A DNA stretch of 15,513 nucleotides from CAYRGG01 sp964423745 (GTDB lineage: Bacteria; Pseudomonadota; Gammaproteobacteria; Competibacterales; Competibacteraceae), in assembly GCA_964423745.1 (NCBI GenBank), contig CAYRGG010000076.1, positions 1 through 15,513 of the forward strand, written 5' to 3'. The translations under genes and the position numbers were made by a program. Shown here piece by piece: positions 1-7,707 of the stretch; within the stretch, counting starts at the first letter, position 1, and each line of letters starts with the position of its first letter. The notes under the pieces were generated by a model. That model did no database searches, was not told where the DNA came from, and saw nothing but the letters and a program-made list of their open reading frames with translations.

Positions 1-3000
1 TATATTGGCTTTTTTAAACCCATCATAGACCGCAAACATCACCTCTGAACGTACCTTTAAAGTATTAGATTTGGCAAAATCGGTAAAGTACTGCATTCGA
101 AAAGCAAATCCAAAATTGTCAAACTCCCACAACAACACGGCCCAGGCTGGTTCCCGCAAAATCTCTTCATGACAAAACAAGGCATCGTCGATGATTTCTC
201 TTACCTGATGGGGATTTGCATCATAGTTAGCATGGACCATTAACACCGTGCGCACAACGGTGTCTGTATGGGTCCAATTCACAAACGCATTGGAGATAAC
301 ATCCGCATTGGGAATGATGACTTCCATATTATCCCAGGTCTTGAGGGTAAGAGAACGCATCCCGATCCGCGAAATTTCGCCGGTACTGTTGCCGATCTGA
401 ACGGTATCACCACTGCGCAACGGTCGTTCAATCAACAATAAGAGCCCACTGACAAAATTGTTGGCGATGGCCTGCATCCCAAAACCGATACCCACCCCCA
501 CTGCGCCAGCAAATACCGTAAGGGTAGTCAAGTTCAGACCGGCGATTTGTAATGCGATCAAAAACCCAACCAAAACAATCGCATATTGGGTGAAAACCGA
601 TAAACTGTGGCGAACGCCTAAATCGATAATGCCGGAAAATACCCATCGATAGGCAACCGTTCGACTCCACTGACTAAAACGGATGACCAGTAGCACCACC
701 ACTAGGATGACAAGGATACGCCAGAGATTAAATTCGGTACCCGCAAGGCTAAACAAGGGGCGCTCTAAAAAATTACCCAGAGTGGTTGATAACAGGGCCG
801 ATTCCCACCCGTAAACCTGCAATAAGGCTAATCCAGCCCCCAAAAACAAAACCACGCTAAGAAATTTATGCAACGGATTGATGACATCTTGGGTCCATAG
901 CAAGGCGTAAGTAGAGTGTGTGATGGCATAATTTTTCGTGATGATAACTAGATCCTTGAGTAACCCGCGTAAGGACAGCCAACCCACTAACACCGCTATA
1001 AACGTTACCCAATGCCAAGCCACTGTCCAGGCCAATTGGATATAGCCGAACAGCCCTAAGAGTGCGGCAACCACCAGAGACAAAGGTAACAGCAGCGTTA
1101 TCAACCGGAGACTGATAAACCAGAAATGGTTGCCAAAGCGTTTGGCAAGCAAATCCACCAACAGACGGCGAATACGTAACACGGGCACAAAAGCCAACAG
1201 CCAATAACCCATAAAGAGTCGGTCGAAGGTGGTGGTTACCGAGGTTGGCAGGTCACTGAGATTGGCGAGAATAGTGACCGATGCCAGCAGACCGCCGAGT
1301 ATTAATGTCCCGACAATTTGTCGATAAAGCTGAGGATGTCGTTGTTCCCTGGACAATTCTGGCGCTGCAAGCAAAAACCAAGCTAGATTGACGGGTATTT
1401 TGATCCCCAACCAAAGCAAAATCAGGGTCATCATAATACCAAATCCGGGCTGTGGAACCTGACACAACCACAGCGCCAAAGCCACGGCTAGGGCGATATA
1501 AATACTGACGAGATTTTGCCGTAATAGCTGCAGCGTGGTAAAAAGAATAGCGCCAAAAAAGCTGTCTTCTTCCTTAGCATTGATTTGGTCAATCACTCCC
1601 ATAGCATTACTACTACGCAAGGCAGCCCACATCAGCCACAATAGACCCAACTCGACAACAATCAACATCAACCAGCGTAGGGCTGAAGTTTCCATCATTG
1701 CGGTGACCGTGGATGCTATGCTTAAGCGCACCTGATGGGCCAAAATCCGCGGAGCCTCCTTAATTTCCGCCCATATCTCATGCCAATCCGCAACGCTGGT
1801 GGGGAGATTCTCGCGCTCTAAAAGATCTTGGCTAAGGCGCTTTTGATAGCGATTTTTTATGTCATTTTGAATTTTTTTCGCCCGCTCTAAACTGCTTTGC
1901 AAGGCGTTTCTGCTTTGATGTAACTCTTCTAGCATAGCGCCAATGAGTTTGGCTTCTTGGGTGACCGCAATACGCTCGACGCCGGTGAGATCATCGCGCT
2001 GTTCGAGTAATTGTTTTTGCCGTTCAGCCAAGGGTATGCCATAACGGAATAAGCTGTCAGTGGTGGTGAGTTCCTGCTGGATTTCCTGAACTTGTTCAAG
2101 CCCCCGCTGTAACGTTTTAGCGCGCACATCTGTTTGAGTTGCCAGGCTTGCAAGGTTTGCTAGCTCATTATTGATTTGCGATAAACGAATTTCCAGTTGT
2201 ACCAGTTTGGCGCGACTTTCCGCCACCTCCAACTGAGTTTCTAGTAAACCCCTTTCCCCTTTCGATAGTATGTTTTGTTGATCATTTAACCGTTGGCGTA
2301 GGGCATCTGCATCACTTTGATAGTCCTGTTGTTTTTTTTCAAGACGAGTTACCAATTCCTCTTGGGATTTTAAGCGGGTTTGCGCTTGCTGAAGACGATA
2401 AACTTCCTCAACCCGTGCTAGCCATTTTTCTGTCAACGATTGTCGTAAATCGGCTATTTCCAAATAACTACGGAGGTTACTTAGGTTTTGCTTTTCCAGG
2501 GTCAGTTCTCCACGCTGCTGGGCAAGATTTTGGCGGGTTAAAGCAAGTTGTTCAGCTTGTCGGCTGCCCGCTTCAAACCCCTTGGCTGGATTTTGCAAAA
2601 GCTGCTCTTGCGCTTCCAGATCTCGAATAGATTGTTGCAGTTCTGGGATACGCCGCTCTGTATTAGCGATGTTTACTTGCAAACTTTGTTGGCGCAATTT
2701 TGCAATATCGGCATCCAGTCGAGCCTGTTCCACCATACTTTGCGACAATTGTCCCACCTGTAGCGCTGCCATTTTCCCAGGCATATCTGTCTCTAGGGCA
2801 CGCAACTCCTGGCGTAAACGAGTAATTTCAGCGCTATCTTGTTGTATGGCTTGCAGCCGCATAGTTTGCTGTTCGGCGGCTTGAAAAGGATCCAAAGGCC
2901 CGGTGGTTTGAGCAATCGCCATCCCCCCCATGTACACCATGTACAGAACAATGATCAAGAGACTAAATTTAGCAAAGCAATACATGAATTTTTTGCACGT

Positions 3001-3003
3001 CAT
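1..3003 (-). CDS. Large MscS-family mechanosensitive channel, MscK/MscM-like (3' end beyond window)
   Basis: The minus-strand frame is open without a stop from an ATG at 3003 to base 1, giving at least 1001 residues, so the C-terminus lies outside the window. Residues 1 to about 27 form a signal peptide ending in AIA-Q. Residues about 34-420 are a Gln/Glu/Leu-rich periplasmic coiled-coil region. From about residue 442 there are roughly 11 hydrophobic segments. The last (about 830-860) is the MscS pore helix, Gly/Ala-rich, reading GAVGVGIGFGMQAIANNF and then SGLLLLIERPLRSGD. The MscS beta domain follows (GEISRIGMRSLTLKTWDN, IIPNADVISN). Family knowledge: such proteins open under membrane tension to release solutes on osmotic downshift; MscK and MscM of E. 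coli are about 1100 residues with the same layout. MscK and MscM cannot be told apart here. The start has no clear Shine-Dalgarno, only GGA abutting the ATG; a TAA lies three codons upstream in frame. An ATG at 2985 is an alternative start. It is transcribed divergently from the small gene at 3277. Confidence 0.93.
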   Translation of the reverse strand, partial: MTCKKFMYCFAKFSLLIIVLYMVYMGGMAIAQTTGPLDPFQAAEQQTMRLQAIQQDSAEITRLRQELRALETDMPGKMAALQVGQLSQSMVEQARLDADIAKLRQQSLQVNIANTERRIPELQQSIRDLEAQEQLLQNPAKGFEAGSRQAEQLALTRQNLAQQRGELTLEKQNLSNLRSYLEIADLRQSLTEKWLARVEEVYRLQQAQTRLKSQEELVTRLEKKQQDYQSDADALRQRLNDQQNILSKGERGLLETQLEVAESRAKLVQLEIRLSQINNELANLASLATQTDVRAKTLQRGLEQVQEIQQELTTTDSLFRYGIPLAERQKQLLEQRDDLTGVERIAVTQEAKLIGAMLEELHQSRNALQSSLERAKKIQNDIKNRYQKRLSQDLLERENLPTSVADWHEIWAEIKEAPRILAHQVRLSIASTVTAMMETSALRWLMLIVVELGLLWLMWAALRSSNAMGVIDQINAKEEDSFFGAILFTTLQLLRQNLVSIYIALAVALALWLCQVPQPGFGIMMTLILLWLGIKIPVNLAWFLLAAPELSREQRHPQLYRQIVGTLILGGLLASVTILANLSDLPTSVTTTFDRLFMGYWLLAFVPVLRIRRLLVDLLAKRFGNHFWFISLRLITLLLPLSLVVAALLGLFGYIQLAWTVAWHWVTFIAVLVGWLSLRGLLKDLVIITKNYAITHSTYALLWTQDVINPLHKFLSVVLFLGAGLALLQVYGWESALLSTTLGNFLERPLFSLAGTEFNLWRILVILVVVLLVIRFSQWSRTVAYRWVFSGIIDLGVRHSLSVFTQYAIVLVGFLIALQIAGLNLTTLTVFAGAVGVGIGFGMQAIANNFVSGLLLLIERPLRSGDTVQIGNSTGEISRIGMRSLTLKTWDNMEVIIPNADVISNAFVNWTHTDTVVRTVLMVHANYDANPHQVREIIDDALFCHEEILREPAWAVLLWEFDNFGFAFRMQYFTDFAKSNTLKVRSEVMFAVYDGFKKANI

Positions 3004-3276
3004 TCCAAATTATGTGGTTTTCAAAAGACCTTTTGCTTTCCCTAGAATCAACGGTTTAGGCAATACGATTGTTGATAAAGACGGATGCCTAGCGTCGGCA
3101 ACAAATAATAGGGTTTCTCATCATAATTCTATCGACAAAAATTTAGCTAGTGCTTTCTTCGGTACAAAAATTGCTGCTATTAAATTATGAATTTTTTGGG
3201 ACGATCTATTTTGGAACGTCCTTGTTAACACTGACTCTAAACCTGCACAGGTTTTGCTTCGCAGAAGGAGCTTGAA
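3004..3276. other. Divergent intergenic region, AT-rich
   Basis: This 273-base AT-rich spacer separates the channel gene (minus) from the small gene (plus) and must hold promoters for both. I find no convincing -35/-10 pair on either strand. The best plus-strand candidate is TTGGAA (3211-3216) with TCTAAA (3236-3241) at an over-long 19-base spacing. A weak inverted repeat GGACG/CGTCC lies at 3199-3203 and 3217-3221. No RNA gene is recognisable. Confidence 0.5.
3239..3254. promoter_or_regulatory. 16-bp operator-like palindrome upstream of the small gene
   Basis: AAACCTG and CAGGTTT are perfect 7-base complementary arms separated by CA. The palindrome ends 22 bases before the ATG at 3277, just upstream of the Shine-Dalgarno AAGGAG. 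Position and symmetry suit a dimeric regulator binding downstream of a promoter; as RNA the two-base loop makes a hairpin less favourable. No known operator consensus is matched. Confidence 0.35.
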
Positions 3277-3477
3277 ATGAATAATGATGTTTTAGCCGAT
3301 GAAGACGATTTCCTAGAGATCGATGACGCCCCTGAAGAGACCGTCAAGATTTTGTCAAAAGGGTCAAAAGCTTGGCGATCTATTGAACGCTATCGAGAAA
3401 TGAAAGAATTACGTAGCCGCCTAGAAGATTTATTGTGTGAGGATATTAGCGACGATTTAAAAGATCTTCGCTGGTAG
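3277..3477 (+). CDS. Small charged protein, possibly PA3496-family
   Basis: This 66-residue protein starts at an ATG with a good Shine-Dalgarno (AAGGAG, six bases before the start), which supports it as a real gene. Residues 1-22 are strongly acidic (ADEDDFLEIDDAPEE). Residues 30-57 are a basic, amphipathic, probably helical segment (SKAWRSIERYREMKELRSRL), followed by an acidic tail ending in Leu-Arg-Trp. There is no signal peptide, membrane segment or cysteine pair. The layout of an acidic leader followed by a W/R-x-x-E-x-Y-x-E-x-K-x-L-R helix recalls the short proteins annotated as 'PA3496 family putative envelope integrity protein'; this is recognition by pattern only and the function is unknown. 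It is monocistronic: divergent from the channel gene and convergent with purL, whose stop is 16 bases away. There is no visible terminator between the convergent genes. Confidence 0.75.
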   Translation: MNNDVLADEDDFLEIDDAPEETVKILSKGSKAWRSIERYREMKELRSRLEDLLCEDISDDLKDLRW

Positions 3478-3493
3478 CGGCGACACAATTCCT

Positions 3494-6400
3494 CTACCCT
3501 AACCAAACCCGTGCATTGCGAAATAAGCGCAACCAAGGACTATATTCGTTCCAATTCTGAGGATACCAAGAAAACTGTACAGTGCGAAATACCCGCTCTG
3601 GATGGGGCATCATAATCGTAAAGCGACCGTCTCGATTGCTAAGTCCTGTGATACCTTGGAATGACCCATTAGGATTAGCAGGATAAGTGTTTGTCGGACG
3701 ACCTGCGTTATCCACATAACGTAGCGCCACTAACGATGACCCTTGCAGTTCTGCAAAACGATCATCCGTATGATAAACCACCTGACCTTCACCGTGAGCC
3801 ACAGGTATCGGTAGATGAGAACCCGCCATATCCGCAAAAAACAAAGACGGCGTTGGCAACACTTCCACTGCAACTAAACGGGCCTCAAACTGTTCTACCC
3901 GGTTAGTAGCAAAATGCGGCCACAAATCCGTACCTGGAATAAGCTCGCGCAGGTTTGAAAATAGCTGACATCCGTTACACACGCCTAACCCAAAACTGTT
4001 TGCCCGGGCAAAAAAGGCGGCAAACTCCTCCCGTACTCGCTGGTTAAAAAGAATCGATTTAGCCCAACCCTGACCGGCGCCCAACACGTCGCCATAAGAA
4101 AACCCACCGCAGGCAACTATGCCCTGAAAAGTCTTCAGGGAAATACGCCCTTCCGTCAGATCACTCATATGCACATCAATCGCTGCAAAACCCGCTTGTT
4201 CAAAGGCAGCCGCCATTTCCACCTGACCGTTTATCCCCTGCTCTCGCAGAATAGCCACTTGGGGCCGTTCTCCTCGGGAGATAAAGGGAGCTGCTATGTC
4301 ATCTTCAGGGTCAAAAGTTAACTGAACGTTTAAACCGGGATCATTCTCATCTAGCAAAGCATCAAAAGCTTCCTGAGCACAGCCGGGGTTATCCCGCAAG
4401 GACTGCATGCGAAAGCTGGTCTCCGACCAAAGCCGCCGCAACGTTACCCGCCTTTCATCGAGAAGTGTTTTATCATGATAAGTGACGATTAAACGATTCG
4501 ATGTGTTAAGGCTACCTAAGACATGACTACAATCTGCAAATCCTGCGACTTTGAGGGCTTGCAAAACGTTGCCACGCTCGCTGGCAGAAATTTGTATGAC
4601 CGCTCCTAACTCTTCACTGAACAATATTGCCAGGGGGTCTTTGCCTAGGGTATCTAGAGACACTGTGACACCCACACCCCCGGCAAATAGCATTTCACAG
4701 AGGGTTACCAATAATCCACCGTCGCTGCGATCATGATAGGCCAGTATTTGGCCAGCCGCATTGAGTCTTTGAATGAGTTCAAAAAATGCTTTTAAATCAC
4801 CAGGATCATTCAAATCCGGCGGAACCTCGCCCAACTGGTTAAAAACTTGTGCTAGCGCTGATCCCCCTAAACGATTTTTGCTGCGCCCCAAATCTATCAA
4901 GAGCAACTCGCTAGGACCCTGATCAGTCCGTAGCTGCGGCGTCAGAGTGGCCTGCACCTCGTAAACCGGGGCAAACGCCGATACGATCAACGATAAAGGC
5001 GCGGTAACCCGGTGTTGTTTTTCTTGCTGTCGCCATACCGTTTGCATGGACAACGAATCTTTACCCACGGGAATGGCTATACCCAAGGCAGGACAAAGCT
5101 CTAACGCGACTGCCCGGACGGTGTCGAACAACGCCGCATCCTCGCCAGGATGACCAGCGGCGGCCATCCAATTGGCGGACAAACACACAGCGCTTAAATT
5201 ATCTATGGCCGCGGCGGCGATATTGGTAATCGCTTCCCCCACTGCCATACGACCTGAAGCGGGTCCGTCGAGAACAGCCAAGGGGGTACGTTCTCCCATG
5301 GCCATGGCTTCGCCGTGATAGCTGGTGAAATCGCTGGCGGTAACCGCCACATCGGCCACGGGAACCTGCCACGGACCCACCATCTGATCGCGAACCACTA
5401 ATCCTCCCACGGTGCGATCGCCAATGGTGATCAAAAAACTTTTGTCCCCCACCGTGGGCAAGCGCAGTACTCGCTGCACCGCCTCTTTAAGATCGATTTT
5501 GCCGAGCTTTAAAGGTTCTCGAACAGGCGAGATACGATTCACTTGACGCTGCATACGCGGTGGTTTACCCAATAAAACCCCTAACGGCATATGGATGGGC
5601 CGATTAGCGAAGTGGCGGTCGTCTACCCGTAATTGCTGTTCTTCTGTGGTGCAACCTAGCACAGCCCAAGGGCAACGCTCCCGCTCACACAGGGCTTGAA
5701 AAACCGCCAGATGCTCACGGGCTATGGCCAGCACATAGCGTTCTTGGGCTTCATTACACCAGATCTCTCGGGGCGACATACCCGGTGCATCGTTGGGAAC
5801 ATTACGCAACTCAAAATGGCCACCTCGACCCGCATCGTTAATCAATTCCGGTACAGCATTGGAGAGACCACCTGCCCCTACATCGTGAATGGATAGAATG
5901 GGGTTAGCGGAACCCAATGCCCAGCAACGGTCGATAACTTCTTGGCAACGCCGTTGCATCTCTGGATTACCCCGCTGCACCGAGGCAAAATCCAGATCCT
6001 CGCGGCTCGACCCCGCCGCCATGCTGGAAGCAGCGCCGCCCCCCAAACCGATCAGCATGGCCGGACCACCGATAACCAGAATAGGGGTAGCCATGGGAAC
6101 AGCCGCCTTGTGAACGTGCTCCCCGCGGATGTTACCGAGACCTCCAGCAATCATGATGGGTTTATGGTAGCCACGCACTTCGCCGTCAGGCGCCTTCTGT
6201 TCAAAGGTGCGAAAATAACCCGCTAAGTTAGGACGCCCAAATTCATTGTTAAAAGCGGCAGCGCCAATGGGTCCTTCCAACATAATGGTAAGGGCTGACC
6301 CCGTATGGGAGGGACGACCATGGGCTATTTCCCAGGGTTGGGCAAAACCCGGAATATGTAAATTGGAAACCGAGAACCCCGCCAAACCCGCTTTAGGTTT

Positions 6401-7381
6401 AGCGCCTCGTCCAGTTGCCCCTTCGTCACGGATTTCTCCCCCGGATCCTGTAGCCGCGCCGGGAAACGGTGAAATGGCGGTGGGATGGTTATGGGTCTCC
6501 ACCTTCATTAAAATATGCACGTCCTCTTCATGGTAGCGGTAGCGCTGATCTCGTCCAGCAGGGAAAAAACGCGCTGCCGGCCACCCCTGCATGACCGCAG
6601 CGTTGTCGTGATAAGCTGAGAGCACACCGCCAGGCGTCTGCTGGTGGGTATGACGAATCATATCGAACAGAGAGGCGTTCTGCGGTTTGCCATCGATCAC
6701 CCAAGCCGCATTAAAAATTTTATGACGGCAATGTTCCGAGTTGGCCTGGGCAAACATCATCAATTCCACATCACTAGGGTCGCGGTTGAGACGGGTAAAA
6801 TGCGCAACTAAATAGTCCATTTCCTCTTCGCTAAGGGCAAGCCCAAACCGAGTATTAGCAGCTACCAGCGATTGCCATCCACCTTGAAGTACAGGAATGA
6901 TTTCAAGGGGCATGGGTTCTGTTTGGATAAACAATTGGCTGGGATCATCATCGGCATTGAGAATTGCTTCCGTCATTGGATCATAAAGCAAGGTTTTAAT
7001 GGCAGCTTGTAGACGGGTATCTAGGGGCTTGCTCACATTTAGGCCATATATTATGCCGCGTTCAATACGACGAATGGCTGCGAGACCACAATTATGGGCA
7101 ATATCGGTAGCTTTGGAACACCAAGGAGAGATGGTTCCGGGACGGGGTATCACTGTCCAAAACGGTTCGCTATGGGGTGATGACCCAGGTGGCAACAATT
7201 GCGCACCTAACAACTGAGCGAGGGTTTTTTGTTGTGGTTGAGAAAGGGATTCATGCACGTCCACAAAATAGATAAATTCCGCAGAGACGTTTTCGATCTC
7301 AGAAACATGTTGCTTTAATAAAGTAAGAAGTTTTTCCAGGCGAAAAGAAGATCGAGCGGGACTACCTCGGAATCGCAACAT
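3494..7381 (-). CDS. purL: Phosphoribosylformylglycinamidine synthase (FGAM synthase)
   Basis: Catalyses step four of de novo purine synthesis: FGAR + ATP + glutamine to FGAM, in the cytoplasm. The 1295 residues equal the E. coli length, so this is the large single-chain form. Order of domains: PurS-like N-terminus (about 1-150), linker, FGAM synthetase core with ANSEHCRHKIFN (213-224), VETHNHP (294-300) and the glycine-rich GSGGEIRDEGATGRGAKPKA (312-331), a second AIRS-like half (HDVGAGGLSNAVPELINDAG and later repeats), and a C-terminal class I glutamine amidotransferase. Its triad is intact and falls at the E. coli numbers: Cys1135 in GVCNGCQ, His1260 and Glu1262 in MPHPERV. The ATG is preceded by TGGAG seven bases upstream. 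No PurR box (ACGCAAACGTTTGCGT type) is seen upstream. In E. coli purL is not next to amiB, so this neighbourhood is lineage-specific. It is followed, convergently, by the small gene ending at 3477. Confidence 0.99.
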   Translation of the reverse strand: MLRFRGSPARSSFRLEKLLTLLKQHVSEIENVSAEFIYFVDVHESLSQPQQKTLAQLLGAQLLPPGSSPHSEPFWTVIPRPGTISPWCSKATDIAHNCGLAAIRRIERGIIYGLNVSKPLDTRLQAAIKTLLYDPMTEAILNADDDPSQLFIQTEPMPLEIIPVLQGGWQSLVAANTRFGLALSEEEMDYLVAHFTRLNRDPSDVELMMFAQANSEHCRHKIFNAAWVIDGKPQNASLFDMIRHTHQQTPGGVLSAYHDNAAVMQGWPAARFFPAGRDQRYRYHEEDVHILMKVETHNHPTAISPFPGAATGSGGEIRDEGATGRGAKPKAGLAGFSVSNLHIPGFAQPWEIAHGRPSHTGSALTIMLEGPIGAAAFNNEFGRPNLAGYFRTFEQKAPDGEVRGYHKPIMIAGGLGNIRGEHVHKAAVPMATPILVIGGPAMLIGLGGGAASSMAAGSSREDLDFASVQRGNPEMQRRCQEVIDRCWALGSANPILSIHDVGAGGLSNAVPELINDAGRGGHFELRNVPNDAPGMSPREIWCNEAQERYVLAIAREHLAVFQALCERERCPWAVLGCTTEEQQLRVDDRHFANRPIHMPLGVLLGKPPRMQRQVNRISPVREPLKLGKIDLKEAVQRVLRLPTVGDKSFLITIGDRTVGGLVVRDQMVGPWQVPVADVAVTASDFTSYHGEAMAMGERTPLAVLDGPASGRMAVGEAITNIAAAAIDNLSAVCLSANWMAAAGHPGEDAALFDTVRAVALELCPALGIAIPVGKDSLSMQTVWRQQEKQHRVTAPLSLIVSAFAPVYEVQATLTPQLRTDQGPSELLLIDLGRSKNRLGGSALAQVFNQLGEVPPDLNDPGDLKAFFELIQRLNAAGQILAYHDRSDGGLLVTLCEMLFAGGVGVTVSLDTLGKDPLAILFSEELGAVIQISASERGNVLQALKVAGFADCSHVLGSLNTSNRLIVTYHDKTLLDERRVTLRRLWSETSFRMQSLRDNPGCAQEAFDALLDENDPGLNVQLTFDPEDDIAAPFISRGERPQVAILREQGINGQVEMAAAFEQAGFAAIDVHMSDLTEGRISLKTFQGIVACGGFSYGDVLGAGQGWAKSILFNQRVREEFAAFFARANSFGLGVCNGCQLFSNLRELIPGTDLWPHFATNRVEQFEARLVAVEVLPTPSLFFADMAGSHLPIPVAHGEGQVVYHTDDRFAELQGSSLVALRYVDNAGRPTNTYPANPNGSFQGITGLSNRDGRFTIMMPHPERVFRTVQFSWYPQNWNEYSPWLRLFRNARVWLG

Positions 7382-7419
7382 ACGGACGCTCCAGATAGGC
7401 GCCTCAATAGAGGTGCTTA

Positions 7420-7437
7420 ATAATACGAGTTAGTATA
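7420..7437 (-). promoter_or_regulatory. Possible -10 elements of a purL promoter
   Basis: On the minus strand TATACT (7437-7432) and TATTAT (7425-7420) lie about 40-55 bases upstream of the purL ATG in an AT-rich stretch. Neither has a good -35 hexamer at 16-18 bases, so the assignment is weak. A promoter is expected here because the upstream gene amiB is 319 bases away with repeat structure between. Confidence 0.25.
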
Positions 7438-7498
7438 AAAAATTGCTTGAAAAACGCCGATGAATATTACGACTAATGAGAGCGATTTCCTTACTTTG

Positions 7499-7520
7499 GC
7501 GGTTGCGGTCGCACAACCGC
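7499..7520. repeat. Perfect 7-bp stem-loop with repeated AACCGC motif
   Basis: GCGGTTG (7499-7505) and CAACCGC (7514-7520) form a perfect stem around an 8-base loop. The hexamer AACCGC recurs at 7534-7539 and 7551-7556. There is no U-run on either side, so it is not a canonical intrinsic terminator. It could be a regulatory stem, a protein-binding cluster or the remains of a repeat. Confidence 0.45.
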
Positions 7521-7574
7521 TGCCCCCTCACTTAACCGCCACGGCAATCAAACCGCTCCCATCAGTCGTAAAAC

Positions 7575-7707
7575 CAGTTTAGAGCATTTTCCATTCGACT
7601 GTACACATGGTTAGCCTTTGGTCTCAGTGTGCTCATGTACTGCATGTACACTCCGCGCTGCGCCTCGGCTGCGCTTCAGTACAAGCAAAGCGAAAACGCT
7701 CTAACTG
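7575..7707. repeat. 133-bp element bounded by imperfect inverted repeats (MITE/extragenic-repeat-like)
   Basis: The left end CAGTTTAGAGCATTTTC (7575-7591) is the near-exact reverse complement of the right end GAAAACGCTCTAACTG (7692-7707); they differ by one T and one A/G. The interior is highly structured: a direct repeat CATGTAC-TG-CATGTAC (7634-7649) and two GCTGCGC copies with an 11-base period (7657-7663, 7668-7674). It encodes nothing. The right end overlaps the last codons of amiB and contains its TAG stop (7701-7703). Shape and composition suggest a small non-autonomous mobile element or a dispersed extragenic repeat; copy number cannot be seen from one window. Confidence 0.55.

Larger units (their letters stand above)
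7382..7700. other. Intergenic region between amiB and purL
   Basis: This 319-base gap contains no plausible gene on either strand. Its purL-proximal third is AT-rich and probably holds the purL promoter. The middle (7499-7556) carries a GC-rich stem-loop and further copies of AACCGC. The amiB-proximal part (7575-7707) is an element bounded by imperfect inverted repeats that runs into the amiB stop codon. No stem followed by a T-run on the minus strand is seen, so there is no canonical amiB terminator. Confidence 0.7.

Noticed and set aside
2415..3190. Several overlapping plus-strand frames opposite the 5' end of the channel gene
   Set aside because: They are antisense to a continuous coding frame with a clear signal peptide and coiled coil; none has a recognisable family.
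3199..3221. GGACG/CGTCC inverted repeat in the divergent spacer
   Set aside because: Only five pairs with a 13-base loop; expected by chance in a region of this size.
7382..7500. PurR operator upstream of purL
   Set aside because: No sequence resembling the ACGCAAACGTTTGCGT consensus was found on either strand.
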